This document shows positions 1 through 13,110 of a stretch of DNA of 64,000 nt, piece by piece. The translations under genes were made by a program, and so were the position numbers. The stretch is from Micromonospora profundi. GTDB taxonomy: Bacteria; Actinomycetota; Actinomycetes; Mycobacteriales; Micromonosporaceae. The DNA lies in NCBI RefSeq assembly GCF_011927785.1, contig NZ_JAATJK010000001.1, forward strand, positions 1,178,001-1,242,000, in the 5' to 3' direction. The notes beneath the pieces were generated by a model, which saw only the letters and a list, made by a program, of their open reading frames with translations, had not been told where the DNA came from and searched no databases. Positions within the stretch are counted from its first letter, which is position 1. Every line of letters begins with the position of its first letter.

Positions 1-75
1 CTCGCTGGCCTGATCGTCGGGTCTCGCCCCGTTGACGCGTACCCCAGCGGGTTGGGTTTGATCGACTCGCGGCCT

Positions 76-119
76 GGGGCGTCGGGGTGTCCGGTGACCT
101 GCGGACATCCCGACGCCCC
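76..119. other. Strong stem-loop upstream of uvrC
   Basis: An 18-bp stem (arms 76-93 and 102-119, one G-U pair, 8-nt loop) lies about 60 bp before the uvrC start. No T-run follows on either side. It could be the terminator of the gene preceding the window, since actinobacterial terminators often lack a U-tract, or a structured uvrC leader. The sequence alone does not decide. Confidence 0.6.
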
Positions 120-179
120 GGACACGAGTGGATCTAGTGCCGGCGGTGGGTGTCGGTGGTGCGGACTAGGCTTGTCGGC

Positions 180-2384
180 GTGGCTGACCCCTCGACCTAC
201 CGTCCCGCGCCCGGCACCATTCCGGAGTCGCCGGGGGTCTACCGATTCCGCGACGGCACCGGCCGAGTGATCTACGTCGGCAAGGCGAGGAACCTGCGCA
301 GCCGGCTCAATTCCTACTTCGGCGACATCTGGAACCTGCACGAGCGCACCCGGCAGATGGTCACCACCGCCGAATCGGTGGACTGGATCACCGTCGGCAC
401 CGAGGTCGAGGCGCTCCAGCAGGAGTTCACCGAGATCAAGCAGTACGACCCCCGCTTCAACGTCCGCTACCGCGACGACAAGTCGTACCCCTACCTGGCC
501 GTCACCCTCGACGAGGAGTACCCCCGGCTACAGGTGATGCGCGGCGCCAAGCGCAAGGGCGTGCGCTACTTCGGTCCGTATTCGCACGCCTGGGCCATCC
601 GGGAGACCCTCGACCTGCTGCTACGGGTGTTCCCCGCCCGGACGTGCTCCGCCGGAGTGTTCAAGCGCGCCGGCCAGGTCGGCCGTCCCTGCCTGCTCGG
701 CTACATCGGCAAGTGCTCGGCGCCGTGCGTCGGCAGCGTCTCCGCCGACGAGCACCGAGCGATAGTGGACGGGTTCTGCGACTTCATGGCCGGGCGCACC
801 GACACCATGGTCCGCAAGATCGAACGTGAGATGACCGAGGCGAGCGAGAAGCTGGAGTTCGAGCGGGCCGCCCGCCTGCGCGACGACGTGGCAGCGCTGC
901 GCCGGGCCATGGAGAAGCAGACAATGGTGCTTGGCGACGGCACCGACGCCGACGTGGTGGCGTTCGCCGACGACCCCCTTGAGGCGGCCGTGCAGGTCTT
1001 CCACGTCCGCGACGGCCGCGTCCGCGGCCAGCGCGGCTGGGTCGTGGAGAAGACCGAGGACCTGACGACCGGAGACCTCGTCCACCACTTCTGCACCCAG
1101 GTGTACGGCGGCGAGCACGGCGAAACCGACGTACCCCGCGAGTTGCTGGTGCCCGAGCTGCCCGCGGACGCCGAGGCGCTTGCCGAATGGCTCACCAACC
1201 ACCGGGGCAGCCGGGTGTCGCTGCGGGTGCCGCAGCGCGGCGACAAGCGCTCGCTGATGGAGACTGTGGAGCGCAACGCCAAGGACGCCCTCGCCAGGCA
1301 CAAGCTGAAGCGGGCCGGCGACCTCACCACCCGAGGTAAGGCGCTCGACGAGATCAGCGAGGCGCTCGACATGCGCACCTCGCCGCTGCGCATCGAGTGC
1401 TTCGACATCTCGCAGATCCAGGGCACCGACGTCGTCGCCAGCATGGTGGTCTTCGAAGACGGGCTGCCCCGCAAGAGCGAGTACCGACGGTTCATCGTCC
1501 GCGGCGCGACCGACGACCTCTCCGCGATGTCCGAGGTGCTGCGCCGCCGCTTCGCCCGCTACCTCGACGCGCGGGCCGAGACCGGGGAGGTGGGCGTGGA
1601 GTCCGCCGACGACCCCGCTGCTCCCGACGGCGAAGCCGAACCGCAGGTCGGCACCCTTGTCGACCCGACCACCGGCCGGCCCCGGAAATTCGCGTACCCG
1701 CCGCAGCTGGTGGTCGTCGACGGCGGTGCGCCGCAGGTCGCGGCTGCCGCGCAGGCCCTCGCCGACCTGGGCATCGACGATGTCGCGCTGTGCGGCCTGG
1801 CCAAGCGGCTGGAGGAGGTCTGGCTCCCCGACGACGAGTTCCCCGTCATCCTGCCGCGCACCTCGGAAGGGCTCTACCTGCTGCAACGGGTCCGAGACGA
1901 GGCGCACCGCTTCGCCATCACGTTCCACCGCCAGCGTCGCTCGAAGCGGATGACCGAGTCGGCCCTGGACAACGTTCCCGGCCTCGGAGACGTACGCCGC
2001 AAGGCGCTGCTGCGGCACTTCGGTTCCCTCAAGCGCCTGTCCACGGCGAGCGTCGACGAGATCACCGAGGTGCCCGGGGTAGGCCGACGTACCGCCGAGG
2101 CGATCCTGGCCGCCCTCGACACGGGCAAGGGGTCCGCCAACGGCGCCGTCCCGGCGGATGGCGCCGCCTCGGCAGATGGTGCTGCTCCGGCGGGCGATGC
2201 TGCTCCGGCAGATGGCGCAGCCTCGGCAAGCGGTGCTGCTCCGGCAGGCGGTGCTGCTCCGGCAAACGGCGCCGCCCCGGCAAATGGCTTCGCGCCGGCA
2301 GACGGCAGCGAAGCGGCGCCCGGAGGCGGGGCCGCGTCTGGTGGCGGGGCCGCGTCTGGTGGCGGGGCCCCTGCTGTGAGGTGA
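180..2384 (+). CDS. uvrC: UvrABC system protein C (excinuclease subunit)
   Basis: UvrC makes the two incisions around a lesion in nucleotide excision repair after UvrA/UvrB loading. The order of domains is complete: GIY-YIG nuclease (GVYRF ... IYVGKARN, about residues 18-40), a UVR motif near 220, the RNase H-like 5' nuclease (IECFDIS, about residue 404), and a double helix-hairpin-helix ending near 640 ([24 protein letters not shown]). I prefer the GTG at 180, which gives MADPSTYRP; a GTG at 150 would add 10 residues. The protein is about 734 aa, longer than the usual 600-660, because the last ~85 residues are an Ala/Pro/Asp/Asn/Gly repeat after the HhH domain. Function is certain; the role of the tail is unknown. 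Confidence 0.96.
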   Translation: MADPSTYRPAPGTIPESPGVYRFRDGTGRVIYVGKARNLRSRLNSYFGDIWNLHERTRQMVTTAESVDWITVGTEVEALQQEFTEIKQYDPRFNVRYRDDKSYPYLAVTLDEEYPRLQVMRGAKRKGVRYFGPYSHAWAIRETLDLLLRVFPARTCSAGVFKRAGQVGRPCLLGYIGKCSAPCVGSVSADEHRAIVDGFCDFMAGRTDTMVRKIEREMTEASEKLEFERAARLRDDVAALRRAMEKQTMVLGDGTDADVVAFADDPLEAAVQVFHVRDGRVRGQRGWVVEKTEDLTTGDLVHHFCTQVYGGEHGETDVPRELLVPELPADAEALAEWLTNHRGSRVSLRVPQRGDKRSLMETVERNAKDALARHKLKRAGDLTTRGKALDEISEALDMRTSPLRIECFDISQIQGTDVVASMVVFEDGLPRKSEYRRFIVRGATDDLSAMSEVLRRRFARYLDARAETGEVGVESADDPAAPDGEAEPQVGTLVDPTTGRPRKFAYPPQLVVVDGGAPQVAAAAQALADLGIDDVALCGLAKRLEEVWLPDDEFPVILPRTSEGLYLLQRVRDEAHRFAITFHRQRRSKRMTESALDNVPGLGDVRRKALLRHFGSLKRLSTASVDEITEVPGVGRRTAEAILAALDTGKGSANGAVPADGAASADGAAPAGDAAPADGAASASGAAPAGGAAPANGAAPANGFAPADGSEAAPGGGAASGGGAASGGGAPAVR
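2131..2376 (+). repeat. Hexapeptide-coding tandem repeat in the uvrC 3' end
   Basis: In frame, the DNA encodes about nine degenerate copies of an 18-bp unit (consensus AAPA-D/N-G), followed by three [11 protein letters not shown] units of 15-18 bp. Slippage or unequal crossing-over would easily change its length. It follows the last folded domain of UvrC and should be disordered. Confidence 0.85.
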
Positions 2385-2490
2385 CGCCCGGCGACGGGTG
2401 GCCTCTCCCGGAGTGGCTTCTGCTGGCGGAGTGACGCCTGGCGACAGTGGGCCTCCGGTTGTGAGGGTGACGCCTGGCGTCGGGGTTGGC
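2381..2490. repeat. Three short direct repeats after uvrC
   Basis: A 13-bp core (GTGACGCCTGGCG, first copy with CCC) occurs at about 2381, 2432 and 2468, each followed by GA/GT and a G-rich stretch. The first copy overlaps the uvrC stop codon. There is no credible gene between uvrC and 3056; the open frames there look like GC-bias shadows. Confidence 0.6.
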
Positions 2491-2700
2491 CTTTGGTAGC
2501 GGTGCGGCGCCGAGCGTTGAGGTGGGCTGCGTCAGAGGTTGGCAAGGAAGCCGAGTCGATCATCGCCGGCGCGCGCCGAGTGTCGACCCATGACGGACGT
2601 TTTGTCCGGTTCGGGCTCGGGGTTGGGGCACGACCTGCAGGTCGCGTGTCCGTGTTGGGTCATTTGGGGCTCGGCGTCCCGTGGTCGGCGGCACTGTGGT

Positions 2701-2978
2701 GGCGGAATGATGGGCCGGGCCGGCTGGTTGTACAGGGGGTAACCGACGACAGGTCGCGGCCCCCCGGCCCCCGGCCCGACGGTCTCCGGTATCCGGGAAC
2801 ACCCACCCGGCCGCCACGGTTACATCCCCCGAACCACCCCGAGCAGCGCCTCCCCGAGGCTGTCGGACAAGATCCCCCGGAGCGCGGCGGAATGACTCGC
2901 CGGCCCGGCTGGTTACATCCCCCTGGACCACCTCGAGCAGGCCCCCCCCGGGCCGCCGGGTGAGATCCCCCCGAACTT
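2701..2978. repeat. Degenerate ~93-bp tandem repeat, three copies
   Basis: Copies start near 2701, 2793 and 2886. Copies 2 and 3 align along their whole length at roughly 70% by eye, sharing GGTTACATCCCC, ACCACC-CGAGCAG and GATCCCCC blocks at the same offsets. Copies 1 and 3 share GGCGGAATGA and CCGGCTGGTT. Copy 1 diverges in its second half. The array ends where homology with the second C39 locus begins, just upstream of the peptidase promoter. Confidence 0.65.
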
Positions 2979-3055
2979 TCCCCCGCTCGCGCGCACCGTC
3001 CCCCTATTGGTGCGTTACGCGGGTCGCCCCCGACATTGCAGAGGAGCACGCCATC

Positions 3056-3700
3056 ATGCGTACCGATCTGATTCGTAAGACCGCTCTGACCGCTGCCGGA
3101 CTCGCCGTCACCGGCGGCGCCATCGCCGGCCCCATCACCACCGCCTACGCCGCCGACGCCAAGCCCACCGGCCAGACCCAGAACAAGGGCGAGCGGCACC
3201 TGGACGTCCGCTACGAAGCCCAGCCCAACTTCTACTACTGCGGCCCCGCCGCCGCCCGCAACGCCCTGTCCGTACAGGGCAAGGACATCAGCGTCGACGC
3301 CATGGCCAAGGAAATGGGCACCACCGAAGCCGGCACCAACAGCATCAACGACATCACCCCCGTCCTGAACAAGGAAACCGGCAAGAACAACGCCTACCGC
3401 TCGGTGGAAATCAGCACCCCCGCCGCCGACGACAAGCAGACCGACAAACTCCGCACCGACATCGTCCGCACCGTCGACGACGGCCGCGCCGTAGTCGCCA
3501 ACATCGCCGGCACCACCACCGACACCGACGGCAACACCCACTCCTTCGAAGGCGGCCACTACATCAGCGTCGTCGGCTACACCGACAACGGCAACACCGT
3601 CACCATCGCCGACTCCGCCGACCCCAACACCGCCTCCTACGACATCACCGTCGAGCACCTCGCCGACTGGATCGCCACCCGCGGCTACGCCACCAGCTGA
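3056..3700 (+). CDS. Secreted C39-like cysteine peptidase, copy A
   Basis: This 214-aa protein has a clear Sec signal peptide (RK at positions 7-8, hydrophobic core, predicted cut after AYA at residue 32). The mature part looks like a papain-like C39_2 peptidase: catalytic Cys62 in YYCGPAAARNAL, His168 in GGHYISVVGY and a candidate Asp186 in IADSADP. The ATG at 3056 has a GGAG 9 nt upstream. It lacks the ABC-transporter fusion of bacteriocin-exporting C39 proteases, so it probably acts alone outside the cell; the substrate is unknown. Copy B at 63268-63912 differs only by Asp77 to Asn. The family call is from motifs and moderately sure. Confidence 0.85.
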   Translation: MRTDLIRKTALTAAGLAVTGGAIAGPITTAYAADAKPTGQTQNKGERHLDVRYEAQPNFYYCGPAAARNALSVQGKDISVDAMAKEMGTTEAGTNSINDITPVLNKETGKNNAYRSVEISTPAADDKQTDKLRTDIVRTVDDGRAVVANIAGTTTDTDGNTHSFEGGHYISVVGYTDNGNTVTIADSADPNTASYDITVEHLADWIATRGYATS

Positions 3701-3735
3701 CACCACCCAACACGCACCACGCACCACGCACGACC

Positions 3736-3770
3736 GAAGGGCCGGACCCCCACCAGGGGCCCGGCCCTTC
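3736..3770 (+). terminator. Terminator of C39-like gene, copy A
   Basis: GAAGGGCCGG and CCGGCCCTTC form a perfect 10-bp stem extended by ACCCC/GGGG. The same hairpin follows copy B. Confidence 0.8.
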
Positions 3771-3827
3771 ACCACGCCACCGGCGGTCCAGTGGTGCGCG
3801 TCCCGATACGAGAGCCTCGGGGCGTGA

Positions 3828-5681
<1,854 letters not shown>

Positions 5682-5972
5682 CCGCGGAGTCTACGAGCCC
5701 ACCCCGACACCGCCCGTCCGGCGCACCCGGTGGAGCGTCGGGCGGGCGGTTCCGCGGCCACCTGGGTGCAGACGACGTGGGTGAGCTGCTTGGCGAGCGG
5801 GCCAGATCACCCGCGTTGACAAGGGGCGGTTTTGTCGGGAGGGCGACCTGCGGCCCGGTGCCACCGCACGACCCGGCAGCGCGTGCCCGTCCGACCCCGG
5901 CCGGGGAGATAGAGTCGCTGATTGACCATTCGCGGCCGATGGCGGCCGCGGCGCCACGGCTTGGGGGTACGG

Positions 5973-6905
5973 GTGAGCGAGGGGCGCACAGTCGGTGACC
6001 GGATCGAGGACCCGGCGGTCACCGACGAGCAGTCGACAGCCGAGTCGGAAACCACCCTTGTGGTGGTCACCGGGCTCTCCGGCGGCGGCCGGAGCACCGT
6101 CGCGCGGGCGCTGGAGAACGTCGGCTACTACGTGGTGGACAACCTGCCGCAGGCGTTGATGCTGGACATGGCCGAGTTGGCGTTCAAGGCCGGTGGCGCG
6201 GCCCGGCGTACCGCGATGGTGCTTGACGTGCGCTCGCGGGCGTTCTCCACGGACCTTGTCGGGGCGATCCGTGAGCTCAAGGAGCGCGGCTTCTCGCCCC
6301 GGGTGGTGTTCGTCGACGCCGACGACGAGGTGCTGATCCGGCGGTTCGAGAGCGTCCGGCGTTCGCACCCGTTGCAGGGCGACGGGCGGCTTGCCGACGG
6401 CATCGCCGTGGAGCGTGGGCTGCTCGAGGAGGCCCGCGACCAGGCCGACGTGATCATCGACACGAGCCACCTCAACGTCAACCAGCTCCGTCGGCGCATC
6501 GAGGAGCTGTTCGGCGGCGAGGACGCCCGCCGGCTGCGGCTCACGGTGCTGTCGTTCGGCTTCAAGTACGGCCTGCCGCCGGACGCCGACTTCGTGTTGG
6601 ACGCCCGGTTCCTGCCGAATCCGTACTGGGTGCCGGAGTTGCGGGAGCACACCGGGCGGGAGGAGGCGGTCAGCGCGTACGTGCTGGGTCAGGAGGGCGC
6701 GGACGCGTTCGTCGCCTCGTACGCCGACCTGGTCAACGCCACCACCACCGGCTTCGAGCGGGAGGGCAAGCGGTACCTCACTGTGGCGGTGGGCTGCACC
6801 GGCGGCAAGCACCGCAGCGTGGCCATCGCCGAGGAACTGGCCAGCCGGTTGCGCGACTCCGGGCTGGCGGCGAACGCCCAGCACCGCGACCTGGGGCGCG
6901 AATGA
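5973..6905 (+). CDS. rapZ: RNase adapter / nucleotide-binding protein RapZ (YvcJ family)
   Basis: The protein has a Walker A loop GLSGGGRST (about residues 34-42), the family block ENVGYYVVDNLP, and the C-terminal RapZ domain with GCTGGKHRSVAIAEEL. In E. coli RapZ hands the GlmZ sRNA to RNase E; in Gram-positives the YvcJ homologue is a GTP/ATP-binding protein whose target is less clear. I chose the GTG at 5973 (310 aa), preceded by GGGGGT; the frame stays open to 5922. The stop overlaps the yvcK start as ATGA, so the two are translationally coupled. The rapZ-yvcK-whiA trio is a conserved Gram-positive block after uvrC. Confidence 0.93.
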   Translation: MSEGRTVGDRIEDPAVTDEQSTAESETTLVVVTGLSGGGRSTVARALENVGYYVVDNLPQALMLDMAELAFKAGGAARRTAMVLDVRSRAFSTDLVGAIRELKERGFSPRVVFVDADDEVLIRRFESVRRSHPLQGDGRLADGIAVERGLLEEARDQADVIIDTSHLNVNQLRRRIEELFGGEDARRLRLTVLSFGFKYGLPPDADFVLDARFLPNPYWVPELREHTGREEAVSAYVLGQEGADAFVASYADLVNATTTGFEREGKRYLTVAVGCTGGKHRSVAIAEELASRLRDSGLAANAQHRDLGRE

Positions 6906-7927
6906 CGGCGCGCCGGGTGGTGGCGTTCGGCGGCGGTCACGGGCTCTCCGCGTCTCTGCGCGCGTTGCGCCACTGCGCCCCCGAACTGGACCTGGACATC
7001 ACCGCGGTGGTGACCGTCGGCGACGACGGTGGGTCCAGTGGTCGGCTGCGCGCCGAGCGGGGCGGCCTGCCTCCGGGTGACCTGCGGCAGGCGCTTGTCG
7101 CGCTGGCCGGCGACCATCCGGCCACCCGCCGCAGCGCCGGGCTGTTCCAGCACCGCTTCGCGGCCGCTCCGGCTGCGGGCGTACCCCAGACGGGCGGCAC
7201 CGACCGGAGCCCGGCGGCGACTGACGGCCCTGAGCCCGACGGCCTGTCCGGGCACGCGGTGGGCAACCTGGTGCTCTGCGGCCTGATGGAGCTGCTCGGG
7301 GATCCGGTGGCGGCTCTGGAGCACGCCGGAGCGATGCTCGGCGCGGTCGGGCGGGTGCTACCGATGTCCCGCCAGCCGGTCGGCATCGAGGCGCGGGTAC
7401 GCGGCGCGGACCCGTCCGCTCCGGACGAGGTGTGCACCGTACGCGGCCAGCACCAGGTGGCGGTCACCACCGGCCGGGTCGAGTCGCTGCGGCTCACCCC
7501 GGCGGCCCCGGCGGCCTGCGCCGAGGCTCTCGCGGCGATCGGCGCGGCGGACTGGTTGATCTTCGGGCCGGGCAGTTGGTACACGAGTGTCCTGCCGCAC
7601 CTGCTGGTGCCGCAGTTGGCCGATGCGATCGTGTCCAGCTCGGCCCGGCGGCTGGTCACCCTGAACCTGGCGGCGGAGAAGGAGACCCTCGGGCTGTCCG
7701 TCGCTGATCATCTGGCGGCGCTGCACTGGTACCTTCCCGAGCTCAAGGTGGATCTCGTGCTCGCCGACGCCAAGGCGGTGGGTGACCCCGAACCGGTCGA
7801 ACGTGCGGCAGAATCGCTTGGTGCCCGCCTGGTCCTCGCTCCCGTCGCCGTCACCGACGGCACTCCCCGCCATGATCCGGCTGCCCTGGGCGCCGCGCTG
7901 GTGCCTGTCCTGGGTGCCGATCGTTAG
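6902..7927 (+). CDS. yvcK: YvcK family protein (CofD-like, gluconeogenesis factor)
   Basis: This 341-aa CofD/UPF0052-like protein has the conserved VVAFGGGHGLSASLRALR N-terminus, the TVGDDGGSSGRLR loop followed by PPGDLRQALVAL, and FGPGSWYTSVLPHLL in the C-terminal half. Family members bind UDP-GlcNAc and influence peptidoglycan precursor flow, cell shape and growth on gluconeogenic carbon. A low-complexity insert near residues 90-115 (PAAGVPQTGG...) is not part of the family core. It is coupled by ATGA to rapZ; whiA follows after 54 bp. Confidence 0.92.
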   Translation: MTARRVVAFGGGHGLSASLRALRHCAPELDLDITAVVTVGDDGGSSGRLRAERGGLPPGDLRQALVALAGDHPATRRSAGLFQHRFAAAPAAGVPQTGGTDRSPAATDGPEPDGLSGHAVGNLVLCGLMELLGDPVAALEHAGAMLGAVGRVLPMSRQPVGIEARVRGADPSAPDEVCTVRGQHQVAVTTGRVESLRLTPAAPAACAEALAAIGAADWLIFGPGSWYTSVLPHLLVPQLADAIVSSSARRLVTLNLAAEKETLGLSVADHLAALHWYLPELKVDLVLADAKAVGDPEPVERAAESLGARLVLAPVAVTDGTPRHDPAALGAALVPVLGADR

Positions 7928-7981
7928 ACACGTACGTAATCTCCGGCGACACGCCGGAACAGGTCCGTGAGGGGACGCACA

Positions 7982-8962
7982 ATGGCGATGACGGCCGCGG
8001 TCAAGGACGAGCTGAGTCGGGTCGACGTGCCCAAGCCCTGCTGCCGGCGGGCGGAGATGGCCGCCCTGCTGCGCTTCGCCGGTGGGCTGCACATCGTCTC
8101 CGGCCGTGTGGTGGTGGAGGCTGAGCTGGACACCGGGGCGGTGGCGCGCCGGTTGCGCCGGGAGGTCGCCGAGGTCTACGGCTATCCCAGCGAGATCCAC
8201 GTGCTGGCCTCCGGCGGGCTGCGCAAGGGCAGTCACTTCATCGTCCGGGTGGTCAAGGACGGTGAGGCCCTCGCCCGGCAGACCGGCCTGCTGGACGTCC
8301 GTGGCCGACCGGTGCGTGGGCTCCCCCCGCACGTGGTGGCAGCGAACGTCTGCTGCGCGGTGTCCGCGTGGCGTGGCGCGTTCATGGCGCACGGCTCGCT
8401 CACCGAGCCCGGTCGCTCCAGCGCCCTGGAGATCACCTGCCCCGGCCCGGAGTCGGCGCTGGCTCTCGTCGGGGCTGCCCGCCGGATCGGCATCACCGCG
8501 AAGAACCGCGAGGTACGCGGTGTGGACCGGGTGGTGGTGAAGGACGGCGACGCGATCGCCGCGCTGCTCACCCGCATCGGCGCGCACTCCAGCGTGCTGG
8601 CGTGGGAGGAGCGTCGGGTGCGCCGCGAGGTGCGAGCCACCGCCAACCGGCTGGCCAACTTCGACGACGCGAACCTGCGCCGCTCGGCGCGGGCGGCGGT
8701 TGCCGCGGCGGCCCGGGTGACGCGGGCGTTGGAGATCCTCGCCGACGAGGCGCCCAACCACCTGACCGACGCGGGCCGGCTGCGCCTGGAGCACCGGCAG
8801 GCGTCGCTGGAGGAGTTGGGGGCGCTCGCCGAGCCGCCGTTGACCAAGGACGCCATCGCCGGACGGATCCGCCGGCTGCTGGCACTTGCCGACAAGCGGG
8901 CCCGCGACCTGGGCATCCCGGATACCGAAGCTGCCGTCACGCCCGACATGCTCGTGGTCTGA
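7982..8962 (+). CDS. whiA: DNA-binding protein WhiA
   Basis: WhiA works with WhiB to switch actinomycete hyphae from growth to sporulation septation by controlling ftsZ and ftsK, and is widely kept in Gram-positives. The protein (326 aa) begins [13 protein letters not shown], has the N-terminal homing-endonuclease-like (LAGLIDADG-type) fold with [16 protein letters not shown], and a C-terminal HTH ([20 protein letters not shown]). The ATG at 7982 has GAGGGG 7 nt upstream; an in-frame GTG at 7967 overlaps that RBS and is less likely. Confidence 0.95.
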   Translation: MAMTAAVKDELSRVDVPKPCCRRAEMAALLRFAGGLHIVSGRVVVEAELDTGAVARRLRREVAEVYGYPSEIHVLASGGLRKGSHFIVRVVKDGEALARQTGLLDVRGRPVRGLPPHVVAANVCCAVSAWRGAFMAHGSLTEPGRSSALEITCPGPESALALVGAARRIGITAKNREVRGVDRVVVKDGDAIAALLTRIGAHSSVLAWEERRVRREVRATANRLANFDDANLRRSARAAVAAAARVTRALEILADEAPNHLTDAGRLRLEHRQASLEELGALAEPPLTKDAIAGRIRRLLALADKRARDLGIPDTEAAVTPDMLVV

Positions 8963-9133
8963 TAGGACGGTAGGGCCGCACGGTGCGCCCGGGAGCACGA
9001 CCCGGCGCAGCGTGGTCCCGCACGCTCGGATATGGTCGCTGAGTACGGCAAGGGGGCCGACACAGGCACTCCTCGTCGTGCTCACCGCCTCGGGCGGTCA
9101 GGTCCTCAGACCGCGGCGGGGTGGCCGAGATGA

Positions 9134-11424
<2,291 letters not shown>

Positions 11425-12216
11425 ATGGCGAGCACGACCCGCCGGCCGTTGATGGCCGGCAACTGGAAGATGAACCTCAACCACCTCGAGGCCAACCTGC
11501 TGGTGCAGAAGCTGGCCGCGAGCCTCAACGAGAAGCAGCTCACCGAGGTCGAGACGGTGGTCCTGCCGCCGTTCACCGACCTGCGCACCGTGCAGACCGC
11601 GGTGGACGGTGACAAGCTGCTGATCGGCTACGGCGGGCAGGACCTGTCCCCGCACGCCGGGGGCGCGTACACCGGGGACATCTCCGGCTCGATGCTCGCC
11701 AAGCTCGGCTGCACGTACGTGGTGGTCGGGCACTCGGAGCGGCGGGCGTACCACCACGAGGACGACTCGGTGGTCAACGCCAAGGTCAAGGCGGCGCTCA
11801 CGCACGGCCTGACCCCGATCCTGTGCGTGGGGGAGGGGCTGGACATCCGGGAGCAGGGCACCCACGTGGCGCACTGCTCGCAGCAGCTCGACGGGGGCCT
11901 CGCCGGGCTCACCGCCGAGCAGGTCCGCCAGGTCGTGATCGCGTACGAGCCGGTGTGGGCGATCGGCACCGGCAAGACGGCGACCCCGGAGGACGCCCAG
12001 GAGGTCTGCGCGGCGGTCCGTCAGCGGGTGGCGGAGCGCTTCGACCAGGAGACCGCCGACCAGGTCCGGGTCCTCTACGGTGGCTCGGTCAAGGCCTCGA
12101 ACGTCGCCTCGATCATGGCCCAGCCGGACGTGGACGGGGGCCTGGTGGGTGGCGCCAGCCTGGACGCCGAGGAATTCGCTCAGATCTGCAGGTTCCCGGA
12201 GCACATCGCTCGCTGA
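11425..12216 (+). CDS. tpiA: Triosephosphate isomerase
   Basis: Interconverts DHAP and glyceraldehyde-3-phosphate. The 263-aa TIM barrel has AGNWKMN near the start, the catalytic His in VVGHSERR, the catalytic Glu in [14 protein letters not shown] (flexible loop 6) and the phosphate-binding YGGSVKASN. It abuts pgk directly. Confidence 0.97.
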   Translation: MASTTRRPLMAGNWKMNLNHLEANLLVQKLAASLNEKQLTEVETVVLPPFTDLRTVQTAVDGDKLLIGYGGQDLSPHAGGAYTGDISGSMLAKLGCTYVVVGHSERRAYHHEDDSVVNAKVKAALTHGLTPILCVGEGLDIREQGTHVAHCSQQLDGGLAGLTAEQVRQVVIAYEPVWAIGTGKTATPEDAQEVCAAVRQRVAERFDQETADQVRVLYGGSVKASNVASIMAQPDVDGGLVGGASLDAEEFAQICRFPEHIAR

Positions 12217-12311
12217 TCGCTCGGTATCCTGGACACCGCCCGTCCACCGGTCGGTGCCGCCGTGCCCGATCAGACCGGGCGAGGATCGCTACGAGAGGAC
12301 TTCCCCCAGTC

Positions 12312-12572
12312 ATGCCGACCTGGTTCGCATACGTGTTGATCGTGTTGCTGACGATCACCAGCTTCCTGCAAATCATGCTGATCCTGCTGCACCGCGGCAA
12401 GGGTGGCGGCCTGTCGAGCATGTTCGGCGGGGGTGTCAGTTCCAGCCTCGCCGGGTCCTCGGTGGCCGAGAAGAACCTTGATCGCTACACCGTTCTGGTG
12501 GGGATCATCTGGTTCGCCTGCATCGTCGGGCTCGGGCTCTGGCTCCGCCTTCAGATGAGCGGCGTTGCCTGA
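12312..12572 (+). CDS. secG: Preprotein translocase subunit SecG
   Basis: A small (86 aa) integral subunit of SecYEG with two membrane segments: residues about 4-25 (WFAYVLIVLLTITSFLQIML) and 56-78. Between them lies the conserved HRGKGGGLSSMFGG loop. ATG start with GAGAGGA about 11 nt upstream. It follows tpiA as in other actinobacteria and is closed by a strong hairpin. Confidence 0.93.
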   Translation: MPTWFAYVLIVLLTITSFLQIMLILLHRGKGGGLSSMFGGGVSSSLAGSSVAEKNLDRYTVLVGIIWFACIVGLGLWLRLQMSGVA

Positions 12573-12598
12573 GCAGGCTCGCGAAGTCGTACAATCTG

Positions 12599-12632
12599 CG
12601 CGCGGCCCGTCACTCGACGGGCCGCGCGCAGG
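12599..12632 (+). terminator. Intrinsic terminator after secG
   Basis: A perfect 13-bp GC stem (arms 12599-12611 and 12616-12628, loop ACTC) is followed by CAGGCTTTT. It separates secG from rbpA. Confidence 0.85.
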
Positions 12633-12713
12633 CTTTTCTCCGCTGCACACCGCGTCGCCCGCCGCCCATCCCTGACGGCTGCGGGTCCCCTCCGACGACA
12701 GGAGCGAGCAGCC

Positions 12714-13055
12714 GTGCCGAATGGCAACGTCATCCGAGGAGCCCGGGTCGGGTCCGCACCGATCCGCCCGGACGAGCGACACCATCCCGCCCCGCGCCGG
12801 GACGTCACCTACTGGTGCCGCAACGATCACCGTACCGACATCCGGATCGCGGCGGAGGCTGCGGCGCCGCCCGTGTGGGACTGCCCGCGCTGTGGGCTCC
12901 CCGCCGGCCAGGACGAACAGAACCCGCCCGGTCGGGTCCGCGCTGAGCCGTACAAGAGTCACCTGGCGTACGTGAAGGAACGGCGTACCGCCGAGGAGGG
13001 TGAGGCGTTGCTGGCCGAGGCCCTCGCCGCGCTGCGTCGCCGTCGAGGCGAGTGA
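12714..13055 (+). CDS. rbpA: RNA polymerase-binding protein RbpA
   Basis: An actinobacteria-specific factor that binds the principal sigma factor and RNA polymerase and stabilises the open complex. The 113-aa protein has the N-terminal tail NxIRGxRVG, the core with Cys35, His39, Cys57 and Cys60 (YWCRNDH, WDCPRCGLPAGQD) and the C-terminal sigma-interaction helix around EPYKSHLAYVKERR. GTG start with CAGGAGC 8-9 nt upstream. Its stop codon lies inside the large palindrome at 13051. Confidence 0.95.
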   Translation: MPNGNVIRGARVGSAPIRPDERHHPAPRRDVTYWCRNDHRTDIRIAAEAAAPPVWDCPRCGLPAGQDEQNPPGRVRAEPYKSHLAYVKERRTAEEGEALLAEALAALRRRRGE

Positions 13056-13110
13056 AAGGAAGGGCCCCTTGTTAGCGTCCAGGCGCTAACAAGGGGCCCT
13101 TCCTTTCACT
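13051..13110. terminator. Perfect 27-bp palindrome, bidirectional terminator candidate
   Basis: Arms 13051-13077 and 13084-13110 are exact reverse complements around a 6-nt loop (TCCAGG). The left arm contains the rbpA stop codon and the right arm touches the pgl stop. The arms carry AAGGAAGGGGCC-type purine runs, so each transcript ends in a hairpin followed by U-rich sequence only weakly. The perfect symmetry between convergent genes fits a shared terminator, though it may also be a dispersed palindromic element. Confidence 0.8.

Larger units (their letters stand above)
2969..3770 (+). repeat. Copy A of a ~0.8-kb inverted duplication (C39-like gene unit)
   Basis: This segment, comprising about 85 bp of leader, the peptidase gene and its terminator, matches the reverse complement of 63212-64000 almost base for base. 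Leader differences are a few substitutions and small indels, and the protein differs at one residue. The partner runs to the window edge, so its outer limit is not visible. Confidence 0.9.

Noticed and set aside
2131..2376. CRISPR array in the repeat tail of uvrC
   Set aside because: Units are in-frame multiples of 3, coding, contiguous and without spacers.
2493..2963. Open frame of about 156 codons between uvrC and the C39-like gene
   Set aside because: It runs through the 93-bp repeat array, lacks an RBS, has Arg/Pro/Gly-rich composition typical of GC-rich noncoding sequence, and resembles no family.
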